Of a stretch of 64,000 bases of DNA, positions 18,142-25,601 are shown one piece after another (the stretch's first letter is position 1; every line of letters starts with the position of its first letter). Source of the stretch: an uncultured Selenomonadales bacterium (GTDB lineage Bacteria > Bacillota > Negativicutes > DSM-1736 > Dendrosporobacteraceae). The translations under genes and the position numbers were made by a program. The notes under the pieces were generated by a model. It was given only the letters and a program-made list of their open reading frames with translations, made no database searches and was not told the DNA's origin. The stretch spans positions 1 to 64,000 of the forward strand of contig CAMJML010000006.1 in NCBI GenBank assembly GCA_946407015.1. The letters are read 5' to 3'.

Positions 18142-19524
18142 TTAACACTCTCCCACTAATTTACCTGGATTTAAAATAAGATTGGGGTCAAGTGCGCGTT
18201 TGATGGCTTTCATCGCATTCATCCCTTGCGGTCCATGCTGCAATTCCATCCAAGGCAGTTTGCCTAGGCCGATACCGTGTTCACCGCTAAGGGTCCCATC
18301 AAGTTCAACCGCAGCTTTAAACATTTCATCCATCGCTTGATAGACGCGTTCCATTTCTTCTTTGTCACGCAAATCGCAAACAATGGTCGGATGCATATTG
18401 CCGTCACCGGCATGCCCAAAGGTTCCAATGGTTACATTATTTCTTTCGGCTATATCTTTTACCGCTTTTAAGAAGGCAGGTACTTTACTGCGGGGAACGG
18501 TGGCATCTTCCACATAAGTGGTCGGCCGCAGTTTGGCCAAGGCCGGTAAGGCAGCCCGGCGGGCAGCCCAGAGCTGGTCGCGTTCCGCATCGGTTTTTGC
18601 AATCTGAACGTCAGCGGCATTATTGGCTTGTAATACATCCATGACTTTGGCAGCCTCTTTTTCCACCACTTCGGGAATGCCATCCACTTCAATCAGCAAT
18701 ACTGCCTCGGCATCCAAAGGCAAGCCCACCTTGGCATAATCTTCGACTGTACGGATGGTCGCATTATCCAGAATTTCAAGGGTAGCCGGAATAATTTTGG
18801 CGGCAATAATCCCGGAAACCGCTTTGCCGGCGTCATCCAAGTCTTTGAAGATTGCCATCATGCTCTTTTTCGCTTCAGGAGCCGGCACCAGCTTCACAAT
18901 CGCCCGCGTTAAAACGCCAAGCGTTCCTTCGGCACCGGTGAATAATTTGGTCATATCATAACCGGAAACATCTTTTACATTTTTGCCGCCGGTTTTTAGA
19001 ATATCGCCGTTGGCCAATACTACCTCCAAGCCCATGACATAATGCTTGGAAACACCATATTTCAGTCCGCGCAAACCACCGGCATTCTCCGAGATGGTGC
19101 CACCCATGGTAGCGGTAGCTACGGTGCCAGGGTCCGGCGGATAGATCAATCCATACTTCCCGACTTCCTCATTGAGTTCGGCAACCACCACACCGACCTC
19201 GACAACAGCCACTAAGTTTTCCAAATCCACTTCAACAATTTTATTAAACCGGGTCATTAACAAGACGATACCGCCTTTAGTCGGCACAGTACCGGCACTC
19301 AGGTTGGTCCCTGATCCACGGGTATACACAGGGATTTTGTTCTCATTGGCTAATTTCATAACCTCGGATATTTCTTGAGCACTGCCTGGAATAACAACGA
19401 CATCCGGCAGGTGAGCATGACCAGGGGTAGCATCATAGGAGTAAGTATAAAGGTCCTCTGGGCCAGTCAACACATTATCCTGCCCAACAATTTTCTTTAA
19501 CGCCTCGATATGGGTGGTTTGCAT
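18142..19524 (-). CDS. glcD: FAD-linked 2-hydroxy acid dehydrogenase (GlcD/D-lactate dehydrogenase family)
   Basis: A 460-residue VAO-family flavoprotein. The FAD-binding domain contains PVYTRGSGTNLSAGT near residue 70 and the GGTISENAGGLRGLKYG segment; the C-terminal FAD-oxidase domain contains GHAGDGNMHP and LSGEHGIG. It oxidises D-lactate, glycolate or a similar 2-hydroxy acid. The ATG at 19524 is preferred because GGGG lies 10 nt upstream; the ATG at 19533 is too close to it. A promoter (19585-19613) and two palindromic boxes (19622-19662) lie upstream. The substrate cannot be fixed from the sequence. Confidence 0.9.
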   Translation of the reverse strand: MQTTHIEALKKIVGQDNVLTGPEDLYTYSYDATPGHAHLPDVVVIPGSAQEISEVMKLANENKIPVYTRGSGTNLSAGTVPTKGGIVLLMTRFNKIVEVDLENLVAVVEVGVVVAELNEEVGKYGLIYPPDPGTVATATMGGTISENAGGLRGLKYGVSKHYVMGLEVVLANGDILKTGGKNVKDVSGYDMTKLFTGAEGTLGVLTRAIVKLVPAPEAKKSMMAIFKDLDDAGKAVSGIIAAKIIPATLEILDNATIRTVEDYAKVGLPLDAEAVLLIEVDGIPEVVEKEAAKVMDVLQANNAADVQIAKTDAERDQLWAARRAALPALAKLRPTTYVEDATVPRSKVPAFLKAVKDIAERNNVTIGTFGHAGDGNMHPTIVCDLRDKEEMERVYQAMDEMFKAAVELDGTLSGEHGIGLGKLPWMELQHGPQGMNAMKAIKRALDPNLILNPGKLVGEC

Positions 19525-19584
19525 TTTTCTCATTCCCCTTTATCACAATAATTTTAAAATTAAAAAAAGTTTGAACTTACAATT

Positions 19585-19613
19585 ATTGTATCTCACCTTT
19601 GGAAAAAAGTAAA
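19585..19613 (-). promoter_or_regulatory. Promoter of the 2-hydroxy acid dehydrogenase operon
   Basis: On the minus strand TTTACT (19613-19608) and TACAAT (19590-19585) with a 17-bp spacer. The weak -35 fits a promoter that needs an activator bound just upstream. Confidence 0.65.
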
Positions 19614-19621
19614 CCGCATTT

Positions 19622-19662
19622 TGTAGGAATATGCCCTACATGTTGTAGGTATTATTCCTACA
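19622..19662. promoter_or_regulatory. Two tandem palindromic operator boxes, TGTAGG-N7-CCTACA
   Basis: Box 1 (19622-19640) is TGTAGG-aatatgc-CCTACA and box 2 (19644-19662) is TGTAGG-tattatt-CCTACA. The half-sites are identical and the two boxes are 22 bp apart, two turns of the helix. They end 9 bp upstream of the -35 of the dehydrogenase promoter, a typical activator position. The binding protein is not identified. Confidence 0.75.
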
Positions 19663-19667
19663 ATTCG

Positions 19668-20114
19668 TTATTTTTCTGAATTAACTTCAATTTTTTGTAA
19701 CAATTGGTTCAGCTGCCCCTTTAAATGCCGGACATCCTCTGGCGTAATTTGAGTCATAGACAGTATTTTTTCCGGTATGCGATAGGCCGAATGCTTCAAG
19801 TCCCTCCCCTGCAGGGTGAGCAAAATCCGGATATTGCGCTCATCCTCCGGGCAGCGCATCCGGGTAATGAGTCCGGCCGCCTCCATCTTTTTCAAGAGCG
19901 GGGTCAGCGTGCCTGAATCCAGATACAACCGGCCGCCCAGTTCTTTTAAGGTGACCGCCTCTTGCTCCCATAGCGCCATGAGCACCACATATTGTGTATA
20001 AGTAATACCCAATTCGGCTAAAACCGGCCGGTACAGCCGGATGATCTCCCGGGAGCAGGCGTAAAGAACAAAACAAAGTTGGTTATCTAATTTCAGCATT
20101 TCATCACGATTCAT
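19668..20114 (-). CDS. MarR-family regulator, OhrR-like (thiol peroxide sensor)
   Basis: A 148-residue winged-helix regulator. The N-terminal LDNQLCFVLYACSREI closely follows OhrR, whose cysteine in the LCF motif is oxidised by organic peroxides; here it is Cys14. The DNA-binding region (LGGRLYLDSGTLTPLLKKME) and the wing with DER also fit OhrR. The ATG at 20114 overlaps the end of the flavodoxin/ferredoxin gene by 11 nt, so the two are cotranscribed. OhrR normally represses the peroxidase Ohr, which is not in this window. An OhrR-like operator lies at the operon promoter. Confidence 0.85.
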   Translation of the reverse strand: MNRDEMLKLDNQLCFVLYACSREIIRLYRPVLAELGITYTQYVVLMALWEQEAVTLKELGGRLYLDSGTLTPLLKKMEAAGLITRMRCPEDERNIRILLTLQGRDLKHSAYRIPEKILSMTQITPEDVRHLKGQLNQLLQKIEVNSEK

Positions 20115-20946
20115 AGGACGGCTCACTTTGCTCGGTATTTTGACTGGAACGGGCAGCACCGCTCTTAGCCGCCATCAGCTCGGCTGCTGTAACAGCAGGA
20201 TGACGGTAGCGTTTTTTACCGGCTGTGCGCGCCCCAAACTCAATGCTCTGGGAAGGACAGCCGTGTAAACAGGCCAGGCACTCCTGACACTGCTCCTGCC
20301 ACACCGGTTTACCGTGCTGCATGCGGATATTGCGGACCGGACAAAGCGTTGCACAGCTTCCACAGGAACTGCATGTGCCGGTGGTATAAAATTTACGGTA
20401 GGATTGGGGCAATAACTGTTTGCGCCAGTAATGATTGATTGCCGCAAACACTGGCCAGAAATGTTCGGCTTCCATCACCGGCTCACGCTTTTGAATAGCT
20501 GCGGCGATCCGCTCCAGCTGCCGGTCGGCCCGGATTAGCCTGGCCTGCAGCTTCGGCTCGGGGGGCAGGGCGGATAAGGGTAAATAGCTGGATATCATAT
20601 CCACATGAAAGCCGGCATCAAGGTGCTGCCCTTTTTGCTGGAATAATGCCGCCAGCTGCACTAAGGCACTGCTGAAATGCCGGTTGCTGCCCGAGGTTAC
20701 CGCAGCGAAGGTATAGACCGGCTTTTCCAGTACCAGCCGTTCCACGAAAGACCGGACCAGCGGCGGCAGCCCGAAATAACGGGTGGGAAACACCAGCCCC
20801 ACCACATCGGCAGCCACAGTCACCTGCGGCAGCTCTGTCAACCCGGATAAGGAAACCAGCTGGCACGGTCCCAGCTTCCCGGCAAGGGTGCGCGCCACAT
20901 GCAGCGAGTTCCCGGTTGCCGAAAAGTAGTAAATAGTATGCTCCAT
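20104..20946 (-). CDS. EFR1-family flavodoxin/ferredoxin fusion protein
   Basis: The 280-residue product has an N-terminal flavodoxin-like domain with the FMN phosphate loop SATGNSLHVA (residue ~10) and a C-terminal pair of 4Fe-4S motifs (CSSCGSCATLCP and CQECLACLHGCP). Such proteins carry electrons in anaerobes; the partner is unknown. The start is the ATG at 20946, with AAGGGG 7 nt upstream. The transcript leader holds a GCGGCTC / GAGCCGC hairpin. It forms an operon with the OhrR-like regulator, which suggests a response to peroxide or redox stress. Confidence 0.85.
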   Translation of the reverse strand: MEHTIYYFSATGNSLHVARTLAGKLGPCQLVSLSGLTELPQVTVAADVVGLVFPTRYFGLPPLVRSFVERLVLEKPVYTFAAVTSGSNRHFSSALVQLAALFQQKGQHLDAGFHVDMISSYLPLSALPPEPKLQARLIRADRQLERIAAAIQKREPVMEAEHFWPVFAAINHYWRKQLLPQSYRKFYTTGTCSSCGSCATLCPVRNIRMQHGKPVWQEQCQECLACLHGCPSQSIEFGARTAGKKRYRHPAVTAAELMAAKSGAARSSQNTEQSEPSYES

Positions 20947-21021
20947 AGAATAACCCCTTTTTGCAAATTCCCTGGCAGGCGGCTCGGACCGGCAGGGACT
21001 GAGCCGCTTCGACATTAAATT

Positions 21022-21058
21022 TGATCAAATTAGATTGTATAAAATTAAATTGCTTGTA
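21022..21058. promoter_or_regulatory. OhrR-like operator at the start of the EFR1-OhrR operon
   Basis: The minus strand shows two A/T-rich repeats, TTACAAGCAATTTAATT and ATACAATCTAATTTG, close to the known OhrR box (TACAATT-AAATTGTA repeated). It covers the predicted transcription start (about 21057) and the first 35 nt of the transcript, a classic repressor position. Confidence 0.55.
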
Positions 21059-21063
21059 ATCTT

Positions 21064-21092
21064 ATTATCCAACTTTCCGACAATTCTGTCAA
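21064..21092 (-). promoter_or_regulatory. Sigma-A promoter of the EFR1-OhrR operon
   Basis: On the minus strand TTGACA (21092-21087), a 17-bp spacer and GATAAT (21069-21064). The start is expected near 21057. Confidence 0.8.
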
Positions 21093-21153
21093 TGGGTATT
21101 CATGCTAATCGGCTACCGGATTGCTGGCATCCGGTTGGCTTTTTCGAACAAAG

Positions 21154-21185
21154 GAACCCCCAACCCGCATGCGGGTTGGGGGTTC
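21154..21185 (-). terminator. 32-bp perfect palindrome after the DUF362 gene
   Basis: GAACCCCCAACCCGCA followed immediately by its exact complement, giving a 16-bp arm with no loop, 17 nt after the DUF362 stop. The minus-strand flank (CTTTGTTCG) lacks a strong U-tract, so it may be a terminator or another palindromic element. Confidence 0.55.
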
Positions 21186-21201
21186 AAAGCTTCCCTTGAG
21201 G

Positions 21202-22323
21202 TTACACCTCAATGAGTTCGTATTCTCTGGTACCAAGACCGATTTTTTCGGCATGCTCCACACAAGACATCCAGTTGGTTTCCGGATGGGTCGCACAGAA
21301 ATGATCGTCATGGCAGGTTTGATTGGCCCGTTTGAGCTGCTCGGCCAGATAACTGTTGTCAATGACCGGAGCTTGATTGGCCATATCGGCGCAAGCCATA
21401 TCCAACGCAACCGGATCAAAAGAAGCAAACATGCCGATGTCCGGGATAACCGGCACATCATTCTCCGAGTGACAGTCACAGTTTGGGGAAACATCGACCA
21501 CCAGACTGATATGGAAATGCGGTCTGTCGTGCAGTACCGCCCAGGTATATTCGGCAATCTTCTTATTCAGCACATCATTGGATTCATCCCATGCCGCCCC
21601 AATGGCATTGAAGTGGCAGGTCCCAATACAGCGGCCGCAGCCCACACAGCGGCCATGGTTAATCTGCGCTTTTTTGTCCTGCAGGGTAATGGCGCTATGG
21701 GCACAGATTTTTACACAGGCTCCACAGCCCACACAGGCGCTGACCCGAACGCGCGGCTTGCCCTCACTGTGCATTTCCATTTTCCCGGCCCGCGAGCCAC
21801 AGCCCATACCGATATTTTTTAAGGCCCCGCCAAAGCCGGTCAATTCATGGCCTTTAAAATGATTTAAGCTGATGATGATATCGGCATCCATCACGGCCTG
21901 GCCGATTTTGGCCTCCTTGACATATTCACCGCAAGGCACCGGAACATACGCTTCATCCGTTCCTTTCAGCCCATCGCCGATAATGATCTGACAGCCGGTG
22001 GTAAACGGGTTATAGCCATTTTCATAGGCGGCATCCATATGCTCAAGAGCATTCTTGCGCCGGCCGACGTACAGCGTGTTACAGTCGGTCAGGAATACCT
22101 TGCCACCCAATTCTTTCACCACACCGGCTACGACCTTGGCATAGTTTGGCCGTAAATAAGCCAGATTGCCCGGTTCGCCAAAGTGAATTTTAATGGCCGC
22201 AAATTTCTCTTTAAAATCAATTTGCTCAATGCCTGCTTTTTTCAGCAGCCGTTCCAGCTTCTGCAACAAATTCATTTTGGCACTAGCCCGTAAATTCGTA
22301 AAGTATACTTTTGATTTTTCCAT
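21202..22323 (-). CDS. DUF362-domain ferredoxin-type iron-sulfur protein
   Basis: The 373-residue product has a DUF362 domain (residues ~30-180, with KIHFGEPGN and SLNHFKGHELTGFGGALKN) interrupted near residue 195 by two 4Fe-4S motifs (CVGCGACVKICA and CVGCGRCIGTCH), then the rest of the domain. AAGGAGG precedes the ATG. These proteins are frequent in anaerobes and are thought to be electron carriers or Fe-S assembly factors, without a settled function. No partner gene is adjacent. Confidence 0.88.
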   Translation of the reverse strand: MEKSKVYFTNLRASAKMNLLQKLERLLKKAGIEQIDFKEKFAAIKIHFGEPGNLAYLRPNYAKVVAGVVKELGGKVFLTDCNTLYVGRRKNALEHMDAAYENGYNPFTTGCQIIIGDGLKGTDEAYVPVPCGEYVKEAKIGQAVMDADIIISLNHFKGHELTGFGGALKNIGMGCGSRAGKMEMHSEGKPRVRVSACVGCGACVKICAHSAITLQDKKAQINHGRCVGCGRCIGTCHFNAIGAAWDESNDVLNKKIAEYTWAVLHDRPHFHISLVVDVSPNCDCHSENDVPVIPDIGMFASFDPVALDMACADMANQAPVIDNSYLAEQLKRANQTCHDDHFCATHPETNWMSCVEHAEKIGLGTREYELIEV

Positions 22324-22413
22324 AAGGTCCTCCTTGGGTCATATTCCCTACTTTGTCCAGTATTCACCTAATACTACTATTTTATCGCTTTAGGCCAAGC
22401 TCTGTAAATAAAA

Positions 22414-22453
22414 GAAATTGCTGCAAAAAGTCATTCTTTTGGCAACAATTTCG
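22414..22453 (-). terminator. Intrinsic terminator after lrgB
   Basis: A long stem, GAAATTG-x-TGC with AAAAG pairing with CTTTT and GCAGCAATTTC, followed by TTTTATTT on the minus strand. It begins about 10 nt after the lrgB stop. Confidence 0.85.
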
Positions 22454-22463
22454 TATAACCGGT

Positions 22464-23153
22464 TTATATAAAGTAAGCGACCAGGAAAGGAGCGACCAGC
22501 GAAGTAAAAATAGCGGCAATCGCCATGGCCAAACTGGCCATCGCCCCCCGGTCTTCCCCCTCCATTAAGGCCATGGCCACACCCTGGGCATGCGCCACCG
22601 TTCCCAGTGCCAGTCCCCGGGCGTTGGGATGGCTGATCCTGACCCAGGAAAGCAGCGTCGGCCCCAATGCCGAGCCAAATGTTCCGGTCGCCACCACAAA
22701 GGCGGCTGCCAGCGACGGATCGCCTCCGCTGATTTGAGCAATTTCCACCGCAATGGGTGCTGTAACCGATTTAGGGGCGATTGAAATAATCACGGCAGGA
22801 TCAAGCCGGCCGAGCTTGCAAAACAGCATCGCCATCAACATGGATATCGTTGACCCCAGCGCCACACTGCCGCAAATGAGCAAGCCATACTGCTTGATCA
22901 GGCCCCTGTTTTTATATAACGGAATCGCCAATGCCACCGTGGCCGGCCCCAGCAAAAAGGTCATGATCTCCTTGCCCGGCGCATAAGCCTCATAGGGAAG
23001 CCGCAAACTCAGCAGCACCGCAATGACCAGCAAGGTGCCGAGCAGCACCATATTAAATAAAGGATGCTGATAGCGCAGGAATAAATACCGGCTCAGACTA
23101 TAGGCAAGGACTGTAGCCACAATGGTCAGGATTGTGATGCTGATTTGTTCCAT
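22464..23153 (-). CDS. lrgB: LrgB/YohK-family membrane protein
   Basis: A 229-residue protein with about seven membrane segments and the family signatures FLLGPATVALAIPLY and SIAPKSVTAPIA. With LrgA it forms the CidA/LrgA-type system linked to murein hydrolase control and, in several bacteria, to pyruvate or glycolate export or import. The ATG at 23153 has GGAGGAAGG upstream and overlaps lrgA by 28 nt. A longer upstream reading is cysteine-rich, non-hydrophobic and lies inside lrgA. Confidence 0.92.
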   Translation of the reverse strand: MEQISITILTIVATVLAYSLSRYLFLRYQHPLFNMVLLGTLLVIAVLLSLRLPYEAYAPGKEIMTFLLGPATVALAIPLYKNRGLIKQYGLLICGSVALGSTISMLMAMLFCKLGRLDPAVIISIAPKSVTAPIAVEIAQISGGDPSLAAAFVVATGTFGSALGPTLLSWVRISHPNARGLALGTVAHAQGVAMALMEGEDRGAMASLAMAIAAIFTSLVAPFLVAYFI

Positions 23154-23515
23154 TGATCCTTCCTCCTGCTCACAGCTTCCACAACAAACGCAACAGCATA
23201 CAAGGCCGCAATGGCACTGACGATAATGGCCAGCGTCAGCCACAGGCTATGCTGATAAAATAACGCAGCCCAGTTCATCAAGCCGACTGCAATCGGAATA
23301 AAGAAAAAGGAAATGTGCTTGAGCAAAAAGCCGCTGGCCACCGCAAAATGCTCGACTTTAACCAGCCCGCTGCATAACAGTCCGAACAATAACACCATCC
23401 CCATCACGTTGCCCGGAATAGGCAGCTCAAAGTAGGCACTGATTTGATTGCCAAGCCAATAAATCACCCACAAACAGCCTGTTTGAAAGACAAACAGGAG
23501 CAGCTTCCATAACAT
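23126..23515 (-). CDS. lrgA: LrgA/CidA-family membrane protein
   Basis: A 129-residue, four-helix holin-like protein with LPIPGNVMGMVLLFGLL, the LrgA signature, near residue 32, then SFFFIPIAVGLM. The ATG at 23515 has AAGGAGG 7 nt upstream. It is the first gene of the lrgAB pair and follows the LysR gene, which is probably its regulator. A possible link to overflow of pyruvate or lactate is consistent with the fermentation genes nearby but is not shown. Confidence 0.92.
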   Translation of the reverse strand: MLWKLLLFVFQTGCLWVIYWLGNQISAYFELPIPGNVMGMVLLFGLLCSGLVKVEHFAVASGFLLKHISFFFIPIAVGLMNWAALFYQHSLWLTLAIIVSAIAALYAVAFVVEAVSRRKDQWNKSASQS

Positions 23516-23664
23516 CACAATTCCTCCTTACAAGTGTCACCCATTTAGCTTCCCCCTCACTTTACGGATTATCGTTCCATTAGTAAAGTACCATTTATGC
23601 ATCGGGGGTATGCAAAGATAGAATACGGGTTACAAGCCCGCTCAGCCAATCCTGGCAGGAAAAA

Positions 23665-23690
23665 AGCTCTGCCGGAAAACCGGCAAAGCT
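23665..23690 (-). terminator. Intrinsic terminator of the LysR gene
   Basis: The stem AGCTTTGCCGG / CCGGCAGAGCT (one G-T pair) with a TTTT loop is followed by TTTTTT on the minus strand. It overlaps the last codon region of the regulator and separates it from lrgAB. Confidence 0.85.
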
Positions 23691-24579
23691 ATTCGATATG
23701 AGGCCCGTGCTTTTTAATAAACTGCAGAAATTCCTGCACGGCGTGCGACAAGTAGCGCTCCTTGGGCCAAACAAAGGCTAATTTCAGATAGAGCTGCGGA
23801 TCAGCCAGCGGCCGGGAGACGAATTCCTTGGTATCCAGGCTGTCACACAGTTTGCGCGGCAGGAGCGCAATTCCCAAATCGGCCGCAACCATCTGGGTCA
23901 TGAGATCCCGCTGGGTTGTTTCAAGCGCAATCCGGGGCGTAAAGCCTGCCTGATGGCAGCGCGCCATGATGGTGTCATACAGCCGGTATTCATTGGTGTA
24001 GATAATGAAATCCTCAGTCATGAGCTGATCAAAGCGGATGGCAGCTTCCTGAGCCAGCCTGTGCCGGGGATGCATCAGCACATGATGCGGGTCCTGCTCG
24101 AACCAGATGCGATCATAGTGCTCGTCATGCTCGTCGGGTGTAAAAATCCCGATATCCAGCAGCCCGTCATGAATGGCGGCTGCAATCTTCTTCGGACCGT
24201 ATTCATAGAGCTGAACCTGGATTTTCGGATAGGCCTTGCGAAAATTCCGCAATAGCTTGGCAAAGGGAGTCACCGCCGTAATGGGCGGCAGCCCAATATG
24301 GATTTTCCCGGTCTGCATGTTGGACAGCTCGTCCAACTGCACGGTAATGTTATGAAAAGCCGAAACAATCTGCTGCGCCTGCTCCAGAATAATGGCCCCC
24401 GAGTCGGTCAGTTCAATGTGCTTGGTATTGCGGTAAAATAACACCACACCCCACTGATTCTCCAGTTCCTTAATTGCCTTACTGATGGACGGCTGAGAAA
24501 TATGAATCACTTCGGCAGCCTTGCTGAAACTCTTTTGCCTGGCTACCTCGATAAAATATTCTAAGTTTTTAATGTCCAG
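23689..24579 (-). CDS. LysR-family regulator (CidR/YwbI-like) with a CTG start
   Basis: The usual LysR N-terminus is only complete if translation begins at CTG 24579. From there the product reads LDIKNLEYFIEVARQKSF, the normal start of the winged helix, and GGAGGAAG lies 5 nt upstream. The frame has a stop 27 nt upstream of the CTG and no ATG, GTG or TTG before it. The first conventional start, GTG 24510, would cut into the helix-turn-helix. The product is 296 residues with a LysR substrate-binding domain after about residue 90. It lies upstream of lrgAB in the same direction and probably responds to acetate, pyruvate or a similar metabolite, as CidR does. Confidence 0.85.
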   Translation of the reverse strand: MDIKNLEYFIEVARQKSFSKAAEVIHISQPSISKAIKELENQWGVVLFYRNTKHIELTDSGAIILEQAQQIVSAFHNITVQLDELSNMQTGKIHIGLPPITAVTPFAKLLRNFRKAYPKIQVQLYEYGPKKIAAAIHDGLLDIGIFTPDEHDEHYDRIWFEQDPHHVLMHPRHRLAQEAAIRFDQLMTEDFIIYTNEYRLYDTIMARCHQAGFTPRIALETTQRDLMTQMVAADLGIALLPRKLCDSLDTKEFVSRPLADPQLYLKLAFVWPKERYLSHAVQEFLQFIKKHGPHIE

Positions 24580-24787
24580 AAAGCTTCCTCCAATCGTGGG
24601 TGATTACGTAAGTAAAAATGTTTTCGTCCTCACAGTCTTTCAAAAATCCAGCACAACTTGGACATTCTACTAGTATCTCCTCATTGTCCCGTTGTGATCA
24701 CAAAACGATAATCTCAAGTCACCTCGTAGTTAAATGGATGCCGTCATTTCCAGCCTCTACGGCCTTATCTCTATACAGTTCTTTCAT
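24569..24787 (-). pseudogene. Possible decayed small cysteine-containing protein gene
   Basis: One minus-strand frame reads MKELYRDKAVEAGNDGIHL, then a stop, six codons, another stop, and then a 42-codon stretch including EEILVECPSCAGFLKDC that ends just inside the LysR start. The composition looks protein-like, with a possible zinc-binding CPSC...C, but the frame is broken twice and the 3' part has no start codon. I do not recognise the family. The rest of 24580-24879 shows nothing else. Confidence 0.3.
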
Positions 24788-24879
24788 TCCCTGTCCTAAT
24801 ATAAAATCCTGCTAGCGATCAACGCGCCTCACAACAAGTAATCGATAAATTGGCTAACCTGAAGTTACCCCGGAAAACA

Positions 24880-25326
24880 TCAAGAAAACAGCTTTTTTAA
24901 AGTTTTGATCGCCTGGTCAGCCTCACTAATATAAATTTGGCTGAATAATAGCCCCATTAATAAGAATATGCCGAAGACCAATAAAGGTAGAAAATTTAAA
25001 CTCAAAATGCTTTTTATAATAATAGATAGAGTTCCTATTGAAAACCATAAAAGAAAAATGGCGACAGCTAGATGCAACCTTATCGTCAGCCTTATTTCTG
25101 TTCCCCATGGATAACGATCAATATTCCCCTTAATGATTGGAACAAATGAGTTTCTTTCAAAACGGCTCATTTTTTTATGAATATCAAATTTGTAATCATC
25201 TACATAGCCCTCGAAAAACGCTGGATTATTGTTAAGATGAGCCTGTAATAAATTAACCACTTCCTCAGGACTTTTGGTGGTTCGTATTGTAAGCTTGGTG
25301 TAGGGCAGAAATTTCAACAGGTCCAC
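24880..25326 (-). CDS. Hypothetical membrane protein
   Basis: About 148 residues. A soluble N-terminal part (SFVPIIKGNIDRYPWGTEIRLTIRLH near residue 75) is followed by two hydrophobic helices (about residues 84-105 and 110-130) and a short C-terminal tail. The start is probably GTG 25326, with GGGAG 8 nt upstream; a TTG at 25341 is the alternative. I do not recognise the family beyond small two-helix membrane proteins. The gene is more A/T-rich than its neighbours, which may mean a separate origin. Confidence 0.6.
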   Translation of the reverse strand: MDLLKFLPYTKLTIRTTKSPEEVVNLLQAHLNNNPAFFEGYVDDYKFDIHKKMSRFERNSFVPIIKGNIDRYPWGTEIRLTIRLHLAVAIFLLWFSIGTLSIIIKSILSLNFLPLLVFGIFLLMGLLFSQIYISEADQAIKTLKKLFS

Positions 25327-25527
25327 AACAGTCACTCCCAAATGATACGATTAGGCTCTTTTCTATAACGTTAATTTTAACATACCTTCGCAAAACTCCT
25401 GTCAAAATTCAATTTAAAAGAGGCGTCTTTTGTTGCTTGCTGCATGCAATTAATAATCTCACTTCTTCCTTTATTAAAATACAAATAATCACAGGGACGG
25501 CTTTTTGCAGGACAAGAATGCTGTATA

Positions 25528-25563
25528 CAAAAAAGCTTCGCGAAAACTCGCGAAGCTTTTTCT
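25528..25563 (-). terminator. Intrinsic terminator after nrfA
   Basis: A perfect hairpin AAAAAGCTTCGCGA-aaac-TCGCGAAGCTTTTT, about 40 nt past the nrfA stop. It is A/T-flanked on both sides and so could also stop transcription arriving from the other strand. Confidence 0.93.
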
Positions 25564-25601
25564 CATGTACCGTATTCTCAGCCTATTACCTGTCTCACAA
25601 C

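Noticed and set aside
24618-24815. 65-residue plus-strand frame upstream of LysR
   Set aside because: Antisense to the better minus-strand candidate at 24569-24787, no ribosome site, no recognisable sequence.
25381-25500. Possible CRISPR or repeat array in A/T-rich gaps
   Set aside because: No repeat unit recurs at regular spacing anywhere in the window.
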